Of a stretch of DNA of 64,000 nucleotides, positions 12,402-21,007 are shown one piece after another. Position numbers and translations under genes: made by a program. Within the stretch, counting starts at the first letter, position 1. Every line of letters starts with the position of its first letter. Under the pieces are notes generated by a model, which ran no database searches, was not told the origin of the DNA, and was given only the letters and a program-made list of their open reading frames with translations. This DNA is from Quatrionicoccus australiensis (GTDB lineage Bacteria; Pseudomonadota; Gammaproteobacteria; Burkholderiales; Rhodocyclaceae). The stretch is from assembly GCF_020510525.1 (NCBI RefSeq), contig NZ_CP075188.1:1-64000 (forward strand). The letters are read 5' to 3'.

Positions 12402-13430
12402 TCAGGGGACGACGTTGATGGCTGGTGGCTGGCCGATGAATTCGAGGCGTTTGTGCAGGGCTTCGCTGACGAAAATGCGTTCCTGGCGGTCGACGCGCAA
12501 AACCATGCCGATTTGCATTTGGTTTGCCATTTCCCGCCAGCGTTCGTCGCCGGCAACAAAGATCGGCTTGGACGCGGCATCGGACAGCGTGCCGGCTTTG
12601 GGGCCGGCGGGAATCAGCACGGTGACTGCCTGCGTGTGATCGACCGGATAGCCGGTCCGCGGGTCGAGCAGATGGGCATAGCGCTTGCCGTCGACTTCGA
12701 AGAAACGCTGGTAATCGCCGGAGGTGCCGATCGCTTCGCCATCCTCGAGGGCGATGGTGGCGAGCGGGCCGGGCTGGCGCGGATGCTGGATGCCGACACG
12801 CCATTTCTTGCCTTCCTTGCTGCCCAGCGCCATGACATTGCCGCCGATGTTGATCAGCGCGTTGTTGATGCCCTGGCTGCGCAGGATGGCGGCGGCGCGG
12901 TCGAGCGCGACGCCCTTCAGGTAGCCGCCGAAGTCGAGGGCGACGTGGCGGTTGCGGCTGCTGATCGTGGTGTCGCGGATGCTGATGTCGGCCAGCGACG
13001 GCTTTTTCGCCAGCCAGGCCTTGATGGCGGCCTCGGGAGGCAATTCGGCCTTGAATTCGTCGGCCTGAAAACCCCAGAGTTTGATCAGTTGACCGATGGC
13101 GGGATCGAACAGGTAGTCGCCCTGCTTGCTGAGCTGCTGCGCTTCGCTGACGAAGTTGGCCAGTTCGGGTGTCACGGCCAATGGCTTGCCGGCGGCGATT
13201 GCGTCGTTCAGCGCGGTCAGCTCCGACGGTTGCCAGGCGTGATAGGCGCGATGCAGGCGGTCGAATTCGCGCAGTACGGCGGCAATCGCCTGGCGGCCCT
13301 GTTCCGGGTCATTGCTGACGACCAGCACTTCGACGCGCGTGCCGAAAACGTAGGCCTGCTGTTCCTGCAAGGGCGTACGGCCGCAGGCCGCCAGCCAGAG
13401 CAGGGAAAGAAGGATCAAGAAATGCCGCAT
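12402..13430 (-). CDS. apbE: FAD:protein FMN transferase, ApbE lipoprotein
   Basis: Periplasmic flavin transferase that attaches FMN to Thr of target proteins (NqrB/RnfG-type), 342 residues. The start at 13430 gives a lipoprotein signal (LLSLLWLAACG) with the lipidated Cys at the lipobox. ApbE motifs seen: DFGGYLKGVALDRA, NIGGNVMALG, the FAD/Mg region TSGDYQRFF, and HLLDPRTGYPV. Its first 16 bp overlap the end of gshB. A 125-bp gap without clear signals separates it from the kinase gene downstream. No obvious flavoprotein substrate is nearby. Confidence 0.94.
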   Translation of the reverse strand: MRHFLILLSLLWLAACGRTPLQEQQAYVFGTRVEVLVVSNDPEQGRQAIAAVLREFDRLHRAYHAWQPSELTALNDAIAAGKPLAVTPELANFVSEAQQLSKQGDYLFDPAIGQLIKLWGFQADEFKAELPPEAAIKAWLAKKPSLADISIRDTTISSRNRHVALDFGGYLKGVALDRAAAILRSQGINNALINIGGNVMALGSKEGKKWRVGIQHPRQPGPLATIALEDGEAIGTSGDYQRFFEVDGKRYAHLLDPRTGYPVDHTQAVTVLIPAGPKAGTLSDAASKPIFVAGDERWREMANQMQIGMVLRVDRQERIFVSEALHKRLEFIGQPPAINVVP

Positions 13431-14437
13431 GCGTGTTCGATGGCCGTGATGAAGGCACCGGCTGCGTCGAAACCCGTCTGCTGGCGGATTTCGACCATGC
13501 AGGTCGGGCTGGTGACATTGATTTCGGTGAGATGGCTGCCGATGACATCGAGTCCGACCAGCATCAGGCCGCGCTTGAACAGGATGGGGCCGAGGTGTTC
13601 GGCGATCTCGCGGTCCCGAAGGCTGAGTTCCTGCGCGACGCCGGTGCCGCCGACCGCGAGGTTGCCGCGCGTCTCGCCCGCCTTGGGGATGCGCGCCAGA
13701 CAATAGGGAACCGGCTTGCCGGCAATCAGCAGGATGCGTTTGTCGCCCTGGCTGATCTCGGGCAGGTAGCGTTGCGCCATCACGGTGCGCGCGCCCTCGT
13801 GCGTCAGCGTCTCGATGATGACGTTGCGGTTCGGGTCGTTGCGGTGGATGCGGAAAATCTGGCTGCCGCCCATGCCGTCGAGCGGCTTGAGGATGACATC
13901 GCGCTGCTCGTCGATGAAATGCTGCAGCAGATGCATGTCGCGGGCGATCAGCGTGGTCGGTGCGTATTGCTCGAACTCGGTGATCGCGATCTTTTCCGAA
14001 TGCTCGCGCAGCGCACGTGGCCGGTTGAAGACGCGCACGCCGCTCGCTTCGGCACGTTCAAGCAGCCAGGTCGCGGTGATGTACTCGAAATCGAAGGGCG
14101 GGTCCTTGCGCATGATCACCGCGTCGAAGGCCTTGAGCGGCAGCCATTCGCGGTGGGTTTCGCGGTACCAGTCGTGATCGTCGGGGCGCAGGTGCAGATG
14201 TACCGCCTCGCCGAAGACGCCACCGGCGTGGTGGCCGGGTTCGGCGGTGCGCCAGCCGAGCGTCGCGCAATCGATCGCGTAAACCTCGTGCCCGTGCTTT
14301 TCGGCGGCCCGCATCATGGCCACCGAGGAGTCCTTCCAGGCTTTCAGGGAATCGAGCGGGTCGAGGATGAAAGCCAGTTTCAGCGACTGGCTGCTGCCGC
14401 CGAGCAGGTGTTTTTCGAAATGGAGTTGTTGCGTCAC
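13415..14437 (-). CDS. gshB: Glutathione synthetase
   Basis: ATP-grasp ligase joining gamma-glutamylcysteine and glycine. 340 residues, with the N-terminal LKLAFILDPLDSLKAWKDS, the ATP-grasp core KPLDGMGGSQIFR (about residues 160-172), PEISQGDKRILLI, and the C-terminal metal-site region GLDVIGSHLTEINVTSPTC. gshA lies 11 bp upstream, so both steps of glutathione synthesis are co-transcribed, with apbE overlapping the 3' end. Confidence 0.97.
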   Translation of the reverse strand: MTQQLHFEKHLLGGSSQSLKLAFILDPLDSLKAWKDSSVAMMRAAEKHGHEVYAIDCATLGWRTAEPGHHAGGVFGEAVHLHLRPDDHDWYRETHREWLPLKAFDAVIMRKDPPFDFEYITATWLLERAEASGVRVFNRPRALREHSEKIAITEFEQYAPTTLIARDMHLLQHFIDEQRDVILKPLDGMGGSQIFRIHRNDPNRNVIIETLTHEGARTVMAQRYLPEISQGDKRILLIAGKPVPYCLARIPKAGETRGNLAVGGTGVAQELSLRDREIAEHLGPILFKRGLMLVGLDVIGSHLTEINVTSPTCMVEIRQQTGFDAAGAFITAIEHACGIS

Positions 14438-14448
14438 AGGCCCGGTTT

Positions 14449-15735
14449 TCAGCCGTTTTCAGGCGTCGACCGCTCAAGCTCGACCGCCGCCGCCAGACAG
14501 GCGAGACGACCGACCACGCCATAGGCGTAGAAGCGGTTGGGTGGGGAATCCGGATTGCCGCAACGATAGTCCGGCAGGTTGCAGCCGGTTTCGAAGGCGA
14601 GCGGCTCGAAATGCATGCCCGGCGCATTGAGGTTCTCGTCCTTGCCGCGCCCGGTATGCACGCGGTAGAAGCCACCGACCACGTAGCGGTCGATCATGTA
14701 GATGACCGGTTCGGCAACCGCATCGTTGAGCGTCTCGAAGGAATGCACGCCTTCCTGGATCAGCACCTCGGAGACTTCCAGGCCTTCCTTGCCGACGCTC
14801 ATCTTGTTGCGTTGCTTGCGGTTGAGCGCGATCACTTCATCGGCGTCGCGCACCGTCATGACGCCCATGCCGTAGGTGCCGGCATCGGCCTTGACGACGA
14901 CGTAGGGCGTTTCGGTGATGCCGTATTCCTTGTACTTTTCCTTGACGATGTCGAGCACGGCGGCGACGTTGGCGGCCAGGCATTCCTCGCCCTGGCGCTC
15001 GTGGAAATTGATGCTGCGGCAGACCGAGAAAGCCGGATTGATGCGCCACGGATCGATGCCGATTTCCTTGGCAAAGTCGTTGGCGACCTGGTCGTAGGCG
15101 GCGAAGTGGTTGGACTTGCGACGCACCGCCCAGCCGGCATGCACCGGCGGCAGCACGACCTGTTCATGCAGGTTCTGCAGGATGGCCGGAATGCCGGCCG
15201 ACAGGTCGTTGTTGAGCAGGATGGCGCAGGGTTCGAAACCGGCGACGCCGAGCCGGTTGCCGTTGCGGACCAGCGGTTCGAGCAGCAGGCTCTGGCCGTT
15301 CGGCAGGTCGATCGTGGTCGGCTGGGTGATTTCCGGCAGCATCGAGCCGAGGCGGACGTTAAGTCCGGTCTGCTTGAGGATGGCGGCAATCTGCGCGACG
15401 TTCTGCAGGTAGAACTGGTTGCGCGTGTGGTTTTCCGGAATCAGCAGCAGGCTGCGCGCATCCGGACAGAACTTCTCGATGGCGCTCATCGCCGCCTGCA
15501 CGCAGAGCGGCAGGAAGGCCGGATTCAGGTTGTTGAAGCCGCCGGGAAAGAGGTTGGTATCGACCGGCGCCAGCTTGAAGCCGGAGTTGCGCAGGTCGCA
15601 CGACGAATAGAAGGGCGGGGTGTGCTCCTGCCACTGGCCGCGCAGCCAGTGTTCGATCTGCGTGCTGCTTTCCAGGAACTTGCGTTCGAGTTCGAGCAGG
15701 GGGCCGGTGAGGGCGGTTGTCAGGTGTGGAACCAT
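14449..15735 (-). CDS. gshA: Glutamate–cysteine ligase (ferrooxidans-type family)
   Basis: First step of glutathione synthesis. 428 residues from the ATG at 15735 (MVPHLTTALTG...). This belongs to the compact proteobacterial family first noted in Acidithiobacillus rather than E. coli-type GshA; stretches such as SSCDLRNSGFKLAPVD, NTNLFPGGFNN-like residues and VKADAGTYGMGVMTVRDADE fit it. The frame is open 29 codons further upstream, but that stretch lacks conservation signals. It forms an operon with gshB. A 161-bp divergent gap to ybiT presumably carries both promoters. Confidence 0.9.
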   Translation of the reverse strand: MVPHLTTALTGPLLELERKFLESSTQIEHWLRGQWQEHTPPFYSSCDLRNSGFKLAPVDTNLFPGGFNNLNPAFLPLCVQAAMSAIEKFCPDARSLLLIPENHTRNQFYLQNVAQIAAILKQTGLNVRLGSMLPEITQPTTIDLPNGQSLLLEPLVRNGNRLGVAGFEPCAILLNNDLSAGIPAILQNLHEQVVLPPVHAGWAVRRKSNHFAAYDQVANDFAKEIGIDPWRINPAFSVCRSINFHERQGEECLAANVAAVLDIVKEKYKEYGITETPYVVVKADAGTYGMGVMTVRDADEVIALNRKQRNKMSVGKEGLEVSEVLIQEGVHSFETLNDAVAEPVIYMIDRYVVGGFYRVHTGRGKDENLNAPGMHFEPLAFETGCNLPDYRCGNPDSPPNRFYAYGVVGRLACLAAAVELERSTPENG

Positions 15736-15896
15736 GGTGCTGTCTCTAAATCCCGGGGTTTTTATTGTGGCTGCAAATCTTACACCGCAGTGCACAAAAT
15801 TGGGCTGCGGCCACACGGTCAACCCGTTGAAAACAGGTAAAATTCGGCCCTTGGTTTTACCGCTTGTCTTACATCAATTCGTAGATCGGAATCGTC

Positions 15897-17519
15897 GTGC
15901 TTGTCGCCGCCAATATCACCATGCAGTTCGGGGTCAAACCCCTGTTCGAGAACGTTAACGTCAAATTCGGCGAGGGCTATCGCTACGGCCTGATCGGCGC
16001 CAACGGGGCGGGCAAATCGACCTTCATGAAAATCCTCTGCGGTGCGCTTGAGCCGTCGGCCGGCAATGTCTCGAAAGAGAAGCACGAGCGCATGGCCTAC
16101 CTGAAGCAGGACCAGTTCGCCTACGAAGACATGCGCGTCCTTGACGTCGTGATGGCCGGCCACGAGGAACTGTGGGCAGCGATCCAGGAACGCGACGCGA
16201 TCTACGCCAATCCGGAAGCGACCGAAGACGACTACATGAAGGCCGCCGAGCTGGAAGGCAAGGTTGGCGAATACGACGGTTACACCGCCGAATCGCGCGC
16301 CGGCGAACTGCTGCTCGGCGTCGGCATTCCGACCGACCAGCACAACGGCCCGATGAGCCAGGTCGCACCCGGCTGGAAGCTGCGCGTGCTGCTCTGCCAG
16401 GCGCTGTTTGCCAACCCGGACATCCTGCTCCTCGACGAACCGACCAACAACCTCGACATCAATACCATCCGCTGGCTGGAAGACATCCTCAACGCGCGTG
16501 AGTCGACGATGATCATCATCTCCCACGATCGTCACTTCCTGAACCAGGTCTGTACCCACATGGCCGACCTCGACTACGGCAAGATCACCACTTACGCCGG
16601 CAACTACGACGACTTCATGGAAGCCGCGCAGCAAGCCCGCGAGCGCCTGTCGAACGCCAATGCCAAGGCCAAGGAACGCATCGCCGAACTGCAGACCTTC
16701 GTGCGCCGCTTCTCGGCCAATGCCTCCAAGGCCAAACAGGCGACCAGCCGCATGAAGCTGATCGACAAGTTGAAGCCGGAAGACGTCAAGCCGTCGTCGC
16801 GCCAGTATCCGTGGATCCGCTTCGATTACGACGAAAAGCAGAAGCTGCACCGCCAGGCGGTCGAGATCGAAAACCTCTCCTTCACCTACGAGGGTGGCGA
16901 GCGCAAGATCTTCAACAACCTGACGCTGACCATCAATGCCGGCGAGAAGATCGCCGTGATCGGTGAAAACGGCGTCGGCAAGACGACTTTCCTGAAATTG
17001 CTGATGGGCGAAGTGACGCCGCAGTTCGGCACCGTCAAATGGGCGGAAAAGGCCAATCCCGGCTATTACGCGCAGGACCACAGCGCCCAGTTTGCCGGCG
17101 AGCAGAGCCTGACCGACTGGATTGCCGGCTATGCCCGCGCCACCATTGAAGATGGCGGCGACCTGGAAACCCTGATCCGCGGTACGCTTGGTCGCCTGCT
17201 GTTCTCCGGCGACGAGGTCAAGAAGCCGGTCAATGTCATTTCCGGTGGCGAGCAGGGCCGCATGCTCTTCGGCAAGCTGATGCTGTCCAAGCACAACGTC
17301 CTGATCATGGACGAACCGACCAATCACCTCGACATGGAATCGATCGAAGCCCTGAACAGCGGCCTGGAAAAATTCCCCGGCACCCTGGTCTTCGTCTCGC
17401 ATGACCGCGAATTCGTTTCCTCGCTGTCGACCCGCGTGTTCGAAGTGAAGAACGACGGCCGCATCATCGATTACCTCGGTGGGTATGAGGATTACCTGGC
17501 CAGTCAGGGCGTCAATTAA
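15897..17519 (+). CDS. ybiT: ABC-F family ATPase YbiT
   Basis: Soluble ribosome-associated ABC-F ATPase, 540 residues, with two ABC cassettes. Walker A motifs are GANGAGKST (about 40) and GENGVGKTT (about 360). Walker B motifs are [11 protein letters not shown] and [11 protein letters not shown]. The inter-domain linker around 245-300 ([15 protein letters not shown]) matches YbiT closely. It lacks transmembrane domains and acts on translation, not transport. The start is GTG at 15897. A bidirectional terminator follows 18 bp past the stop. Confidence 0.95.
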   Translation: MLVAANITMQFGVKPLFENVNVKFGEGYRYGLIGANGAGKSTFMKILCGALEPSAGNVSKEKHERMAYLKQDQFAYEDMRVLDVVMAGHEELWAAIQERDAIYANPEATEDDYMKAAELEGKVGEYDGYTAESRAGELLLGVGIPTDQHNGPMSQVAPGWKLRVLLCQALFANPDILLLDEPTNNLDINTIRWLEDILNARESTMIIISHDRHFLNQVCTHMADLDYGKITTYAGNYDDFMEAAQQARERLSNANAKAKERIAELQTFVRRFSANASKAKQATSRMKLIDKLKPEDVKPSSRQYPWIRFDYDEKQKLHRQAVEIENLSFTYEGGERKIFNNLTLTINAGEKIAVIGENGVGKTTFLKLLMGEVTPQFGTVKWAEKANPGYYAQDHSAQFAGEQSLTDWIAGYARATIEDGGDLETLIRGTLGRLLFSGDEVKKPVNVISGGEQGRMLFGKLMLSKHNVLIMDEPTNHLDMESIEALNSGLEKFPGTLVFVSHDREFVSSLSTRVFEVKNDGRIIDYLGGYEDYLASQGVN

Positions 17520-17537
17520 GCGCCTTCAGTCCAATGC

Positions 17538-17565
17538 AAAATGCCCGCGAAAGCGGGCATTTTTT
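17538..17565. terminator. Bidirectional terminator between ybiT and DUF1857 gene
   Basis: An 11-bp stem AAAATGCCCGC (17538-17548) / GCGGGCATTTT (17553-17563) has a GAAA tetraloop and T-runs on both strands. It separates two convergent genes. Confidence 0.9.
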
Positions 17566-17588
17566 CTGGTCGACCGGTTCGGCCGGAT

Positions 17589-18059
17589 TTACTGCAGCGG
17601 ACCGCCGGCGGCCAATGTCCGGATGATACGGACGCAATCGACGTCCGACTGGTGATACGCCGATTTGACGTATTCGATGTAGGCCCGGTCTTCCGAATTG
17701 GGGTTGTTGGCCAGCGTCGTTTCGTAAGTGAAGCGCAGGAACAGGAAGCCCGGTTCGGGTTCCTCGATGGCAATGCTCAGGCCGCCGCCGGCGTGGGCCT
17801 CGGAGGGCACGATGTCGAAGCGCACCGAGTGCATGTCGACCAGCGTGACGCGGTCCTGGATCACGGCCGGGCCGAAATCGAGTTCGCGCAGCAGCGTGTC
17901 GGCCTGGCGTTCGAGGATGGTGAAGGCTTCCAGGCCGGGCAGGAAGGGGATGGGATTCTCGACGCGGTGGAGCAGGCCCTGCCACAATTGCTGGCGGTCG
18001 AGCGGCTCGATCAGCGGATTTTCCGGGTCGTTGATCTGGATGAGGTGTTCGAAATTCAT
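17589..18059 (-). CDS. DUF1857 / AtaL-like SRPBCC protein
   Basis: A 156-residue cytosolic protein with the family N-terminus MNFEHLIQINDPENPLIEPL. START/SRPBCC-fold proteins of this type have a hydrophobic cavity, but no reaction is established for most members. The ATG at 18059 is preferred to an in-frame one six codons upstream because it matches the family start. Single gene, convergent with ybiT and divergent from rsuA. Function unknown. Confidence 0.75.
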   Translation of the reverse strand: MNFEHLIQINDPENPLIEPLDRQQLWQGLLHRVENPIPFLPGLEAFTILERQADTLLRELDFGPAVIQDRVTLVDMHSVRFDIVPSEAHAGGGLSIAIEEPEPGFLFLRFTYETTLANNPNSEDRAYIEYVKSAYHQSDVDCVRIIRTLAAGGPLQ

Positions 18060-18154
18060 GGCCGAATTGTATTGCATCGGCCGGCCGCCGATAAGCGGCT
18101 TGCCACCGTTTGCTGCGCGCTGAGGAAGCGATGCGGCGTGTTAACATGCTGGCC

Positions 18155-18862
18155 ATGCAACTAGAACGTATCCTCCAAAAACACGGTTTCGGCACCCGCA
18201 AGGAATGTCGCGGGCTGATTCGCCGTGAACGCGTCGCCATCAATGGCGAAATCTGCGACGATCCCTTCGCGGAAATCGATATCGAGGGCCTGGTCTTTAC
18301 GGTCGACGGTGTCGATTGGCCATATCTTGAATTCGCCACGCTGATGCTGCACAAGCCCGTGCATTACGAGTGCTCGCGCAAGCCCAAGCATCACCCGGGC
18401 GTGCTCGAACTGCTGCCGGTGCAATTGCGCGAACGCGATGTGCAGCCGATCGGCCGGCTCGACGAAGACACCACCGGCCTGCTGCTGATCACCAACGACG
18501 GCCAGCTCAATCATCAGCTATCCTCGGCCAAGCGCAAGGTGCCCAAGGTTTATCTGGCGACCACCAAGCATCCCGTTGATCAGGCCCAGATCGATCAACT
18601 GCTGGCCGGCGTGTTGCTCGCCGACGAATATGAACCAATTGCCGCGGCCGCAGCCGAGATAGCCGGCGAAAACCTGCTGCGCCTGACCCTGACCGAGGGC
18701 AAGTATCACCAGGTCAAGCGCATGGTGGCGGCGGTCAGCAACCGCGTCGAAGCCCTGCACCGCGAATCGGTCGGCGAACTCTCTCTTCCGGCCGACCTGC
18801 AACCCGGCGAATGGCGCTGGCTGACGCCGGTCGACCTGCAAAAACTGGGTTATTTGCCATGA
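18155..18862 (+). CDS. rsuA: 16S rRNA pseudouridine synthase (RsuA type)
   Basis: Pseudouridine synthase, 235 residues. An S4 RNA-binding domain (about 1-60: LERILQKHGFGTRKECRGLI) precedes the catalytic domain with the RsuA/RluB signature IGRLDEDTTGLLLITNDG, where the first Asp of GRLD is the nucleophile. KYHQVKRM is also typical. The likely target is U516 of 16S rRNA by family analogy. The start at 18155 gives the standard MQLERIL start. Its stop overlaps the oxyR start (ATGA), so the two are co-translated. Confidence 0.9.
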   Translation: MQLERILQKHGFGTRKECRGLIRRERVAINGEICDDPFAEIDIEGLVFTVDGVDWPYLEFATLMLHKPVHYECSRKPKHHPGVLELLPVQLRERDVQPIGRLDEDTTGLLLITNDGQLNHQLSSAKRKVPKVYLATTKHPVDQAQIDQLLAGVLLADEYEPIAAAAAEIAGENLLRLTLTEGKYHQVKRMVAAVSNRVEALHRESVGELSLPADLQPGEWRWLTPVDLQKLGYLP

Positions 18863-19773
18863 CCCTGACCGAAATGCGCTACATCGTGGCCCTGGCCCGC
18901 GAGCGTCATTTCGGCAAGGCGGCAGAAACCTGCCACGTCAGCCAGCCGACCTTGTCGGTGGCGCTGAAGAAGGTCGAAGGGCAGCTGGGTGCGGCACTGT
19001 TCGAACGGACGGCCTCCGATGTGCGGATTACCGCGCTCGGCGAACGCATCGTCGCCCAGGCCAAGCGCGTGCTCGACGAGGCCGTGCGTCTCGAGGAAAT
19101 TGCCGATTCGACCGGCGATCCGCTGAGTGGTCAGCTGCGCGTCGGCATCATCTACAGCATCGCGCCCTACCTGCTGCCGCAGTTCATTCCGGCCCTGCAC
19201 CAGCAGGCGCCGAACATGCCGCTGTTCCTCAAGGAAGATTTCACCGGCAACCTGATTCCCGCGCTCAAGGCCGGTGAGCTTGATGTCATCGTTATTGCGC
19301 TGCCTTTTGCCGAACCCGGTCTGGTCGCCCAGGCGGTCTATGAAGAGCCGTTTCGCGTTGTCGTGCCGGCAGCGCATCCGTGGAGCCGGCGGGAAGCGAT
19401 TCCGGCCGATGAACTGGACGGTCAGAATCTGTTGCTGCTCGGTCAGGGCAATTGCTTCCGCGACCAGGTGCTGGAATCCTGCCCACGCCTGACGGCACCC
19501 GATGGCCTGGCCCATTCGCTGGAAGGCGGTTCGCTGGAAACCATCCGCTACATGGTGGCAAGCGGTGCCGGCATTGCCGTCATGCCGAGCACGGCCGCCG
19601 ATCCCCTGGTCGGCAAGGAGGCCATGGTCAAGGTTTTGCCCTTTGCCGGCACGCAGCCGTCACGTACCGTCGGTCTGGTCTGGCGCGTCACCTTCCCGCG
19701 CCCGCAGGCGATTGATGCAGTCCGGGCGGCGCTGCTGTCCTGCCGTTTGCTCGGAACGAAGTTGATTTCCTGA
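18859..19773 (+). CDS. oxyR: Peroxide-sensing LysR-type regulator OxyR
   Basis: Transcription factor of 304 residues with an N-terminal winged HTH (about 1-60: EMRYIVALARERHFGKAAETCHVSQPTLS). The effector domain carries both redox cysteines in GNCFRDQVLESC. These are C199 and C208, the same spacing (9) and numbering as the disulphide pair of E. coli OxyR, so peroxide sensing is well supported. It overlaps rsuA by 4 bp and shares its transcript. No katG/ahpC target is adjacent. Confidence 0.93.
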   Translation: MTLTEMRYIVALARERHFGKAAETCHVSQPTLSVALKKVEGQLGAALFERTASDVRITALGERIVAQAKRVLDEAVRLEEIADSTGDPLSGQLRVGIIYSIAPYLLPQFIPALHQQAPNMPLFLKEDFTGNLIPALKAGELDVIVIALPFAEPGLVAQAVYEEPFRVVVPAAHPWSRREAIPADELDGQNLLLLGQGNCFRDQVLESCPRLTAPDGLAHSLEGGSLETIRYMVASGAGIAVMPSTAADPLVGKEAMVKVLPFAGTQPSRTVGLVWRVTFPRPQAIDAVRAALLSCRLLGTKLIS

Positions 19774-19837
19774 CTTCATCGTTGGGGGTAAGTGAACGTA
19801 ATCTCTTCGATGTGGAAGTCACGCCGGGTGTAAACGA

Positions 19838-20920
19838 TTGAAGTTGAATATCTCTGTAATTCGCTCGATTTCCGAGATTGATGCTGGACAATGGAATGCA
19901 TGTGCTCAAGGGATGGCATTGCTTCAGCATGCGTTCTTTACTGCTCTTGAGTGCAGTGGGGCGATCGGGAAGGGCACGAGAATAGCGCCTCGCTATATTC
20001 TGTTGCGCGATCAGGAAGGGCTCCTGGTCGCTTGTGCGCCTGCCATGCTCAGCACTGGAACTCTCACCGAATATGGACCGGAGTATCTCTGGCTCGATTC
20101 GGGGCTGAAAGCAGGATGCTTTTCCTGGCCAAAGTTTCAGGTTGGGTTGCCGTTGTATCCGGTGCGTTGTCAAAAGTTGATGGTTCGATCAGATGTGCGA
20201 CCGGATTCGATGAGAAAGGCAGTCATTCTGAGTCTGCTGCAACTCGTCAAACAAGACAAGCTGGCGACCTTCAACCTGATGCATGTTGATCGGGATACTG
20301 CCTTGAAATTGAGGCAGGAGGGGTGGTTAATCAGTCACGAAGTCCATTCGTTCTGGAATAACACCGGCTATGGTGATTTTGAGACTTATCTCAAGTCATT
20401 GCCGCATCGTAAGCGCTACATGATGAACAAGGACCGGCGTAAGGTTGCTCAGTTGGGGCTCACAATAAAGCTGATCGCGGGTGAATCAATCAGCCCGACT
20501 TTATTGGACAGCTACTATGCCGGGCATCGCAAGGTGTGTCTCCGCCACGGAAACCATCCGTGGCTTCCGATAGAGGTATTGCAAAAATTTGTTGAATTGA
20601 TGCCGGACTCTGTGCGGCTGATTGCTGCTTTCGATGGCGATCGGTACGTTGCTGGTGCATTCTGGATTCTTGACAGCTCGGCGCTTTATTTGCGCACGTG
20701 GAGTGCAATGGAGGAATTACCCGAGCTTTGTTTTGAGCTGGTTTGCTATCGTCCGATTATCCATGCGATAGAAAATGGTTTGAAATATATCGATTCGGGT
20801 TTGTACGGGGGGCACAAACAACAACGTGGCTATCCGGATGAGCTGGTGTACAGCGCGCATTGGTTTCGCGACGACAAGCTCCGCCAGTTGGCAATCAGAG
20901 AACTATTCAAACAGGGATAG
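19838..20920 (+). CDS. FemAB-like GNAT protein (PF04339 type)
   Basis: 360-residue protein of the FemAB-like group, called peptidoglycan biosynthesis/recognition proteins although the reaction is not established. The C-terminal GNAT half shows RKRYMMNKDRRKVAQLGLTI, GDRYVAGAFWIL, CFELVCYRPI.AIENGLKYIDSG and YSAHWF. The start is uncertain: the only upstream option after an in-frame stop at 19799 is TTG at 19838; the next Met is residue 26. Base composition is visibly more AT-rich than the neighbours and codon use is less biased, suggesting acquisition by transfer. The stop codon lies inside a 25-bp perfect inverted repeat. Confidence 0.8.
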   Translation: MKLNISVIRSISEIDAGQWNACAQGMALLQHAFFTALECSGAIGKGTRIAPRYILLRDQEGLLVACAPAMLSTGTLTEYGPEYLWLDSGLKAGCFSWPKFQVGLPLYPVRCQKLMVRSDVRPDSMRKAVILSLLQLVKQDKLATFNLMHVDRDTALKLRQEGWLISHEVHSFWNNTGYGDFETYLKSLPHRKRYMMNKDRRKVAQLGLTIKLIAGESISPTLLDSYYAGHRKVCLRHGNHPWLPIEVLQKFVELMPDSVRLIAAFDGDRYVAGAFWILDSSALYLRTWSAMEELPELCFELVCYRPIIHAIENGLKYIDSGLYGGHKQQRGYPDELVYSAHWFRDDKLRQLAIRELFKQG

Positions 20921-20941
20921 TTCTCTGATTGCCAACTGGCG
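20882..20941. repeat. 25-bp perfect inverted repeat across the 3' end of the FemAB-like gene
   Basis: The left arm at 20882-20906 and the right arm at 20917-20941 are exact reverse complements of 25 bases, separated by 10 nt. The left arm encodes part of the C-terminus (RQLAIREL). The right arm contains the TAG stop. There is no T-run, so it is not a standard terminator, although the RNA hairpin would be extremely stable. Confidence 0.95.
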
Positions 20942-20975
20942 CTGTCCAGTCTTTCGGATGAGCTTGGGCTGTTTT

Positions 20976-21006
20976 CCCTCTCCTTGGCTGATAGCGCCAA
21001 AGAGGG
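20976..21006. terminator. Possible hairpin terminator between convergent genes
   Basis: CCCTCT (20976-20981) and TTGGC (20984-20988) pair with GCCAA (20996-21000) and AGAGGG (21001-21006) around a 7-nt loop, with a 2-nt bulge. Only TTTA follows on the plus strand. It ends next to the topB stop. It could serve either convergent transcript. Confidence 0.45.
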
Positions 21007-21007
21007 T

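Noticed and set aside
15819..15860. Possible promoter for ybiT (TTGAAA at 15827, TAAAAT at 15838)
   Set aside because: The hexamers are too close together and neither has a good partner at the right distance.
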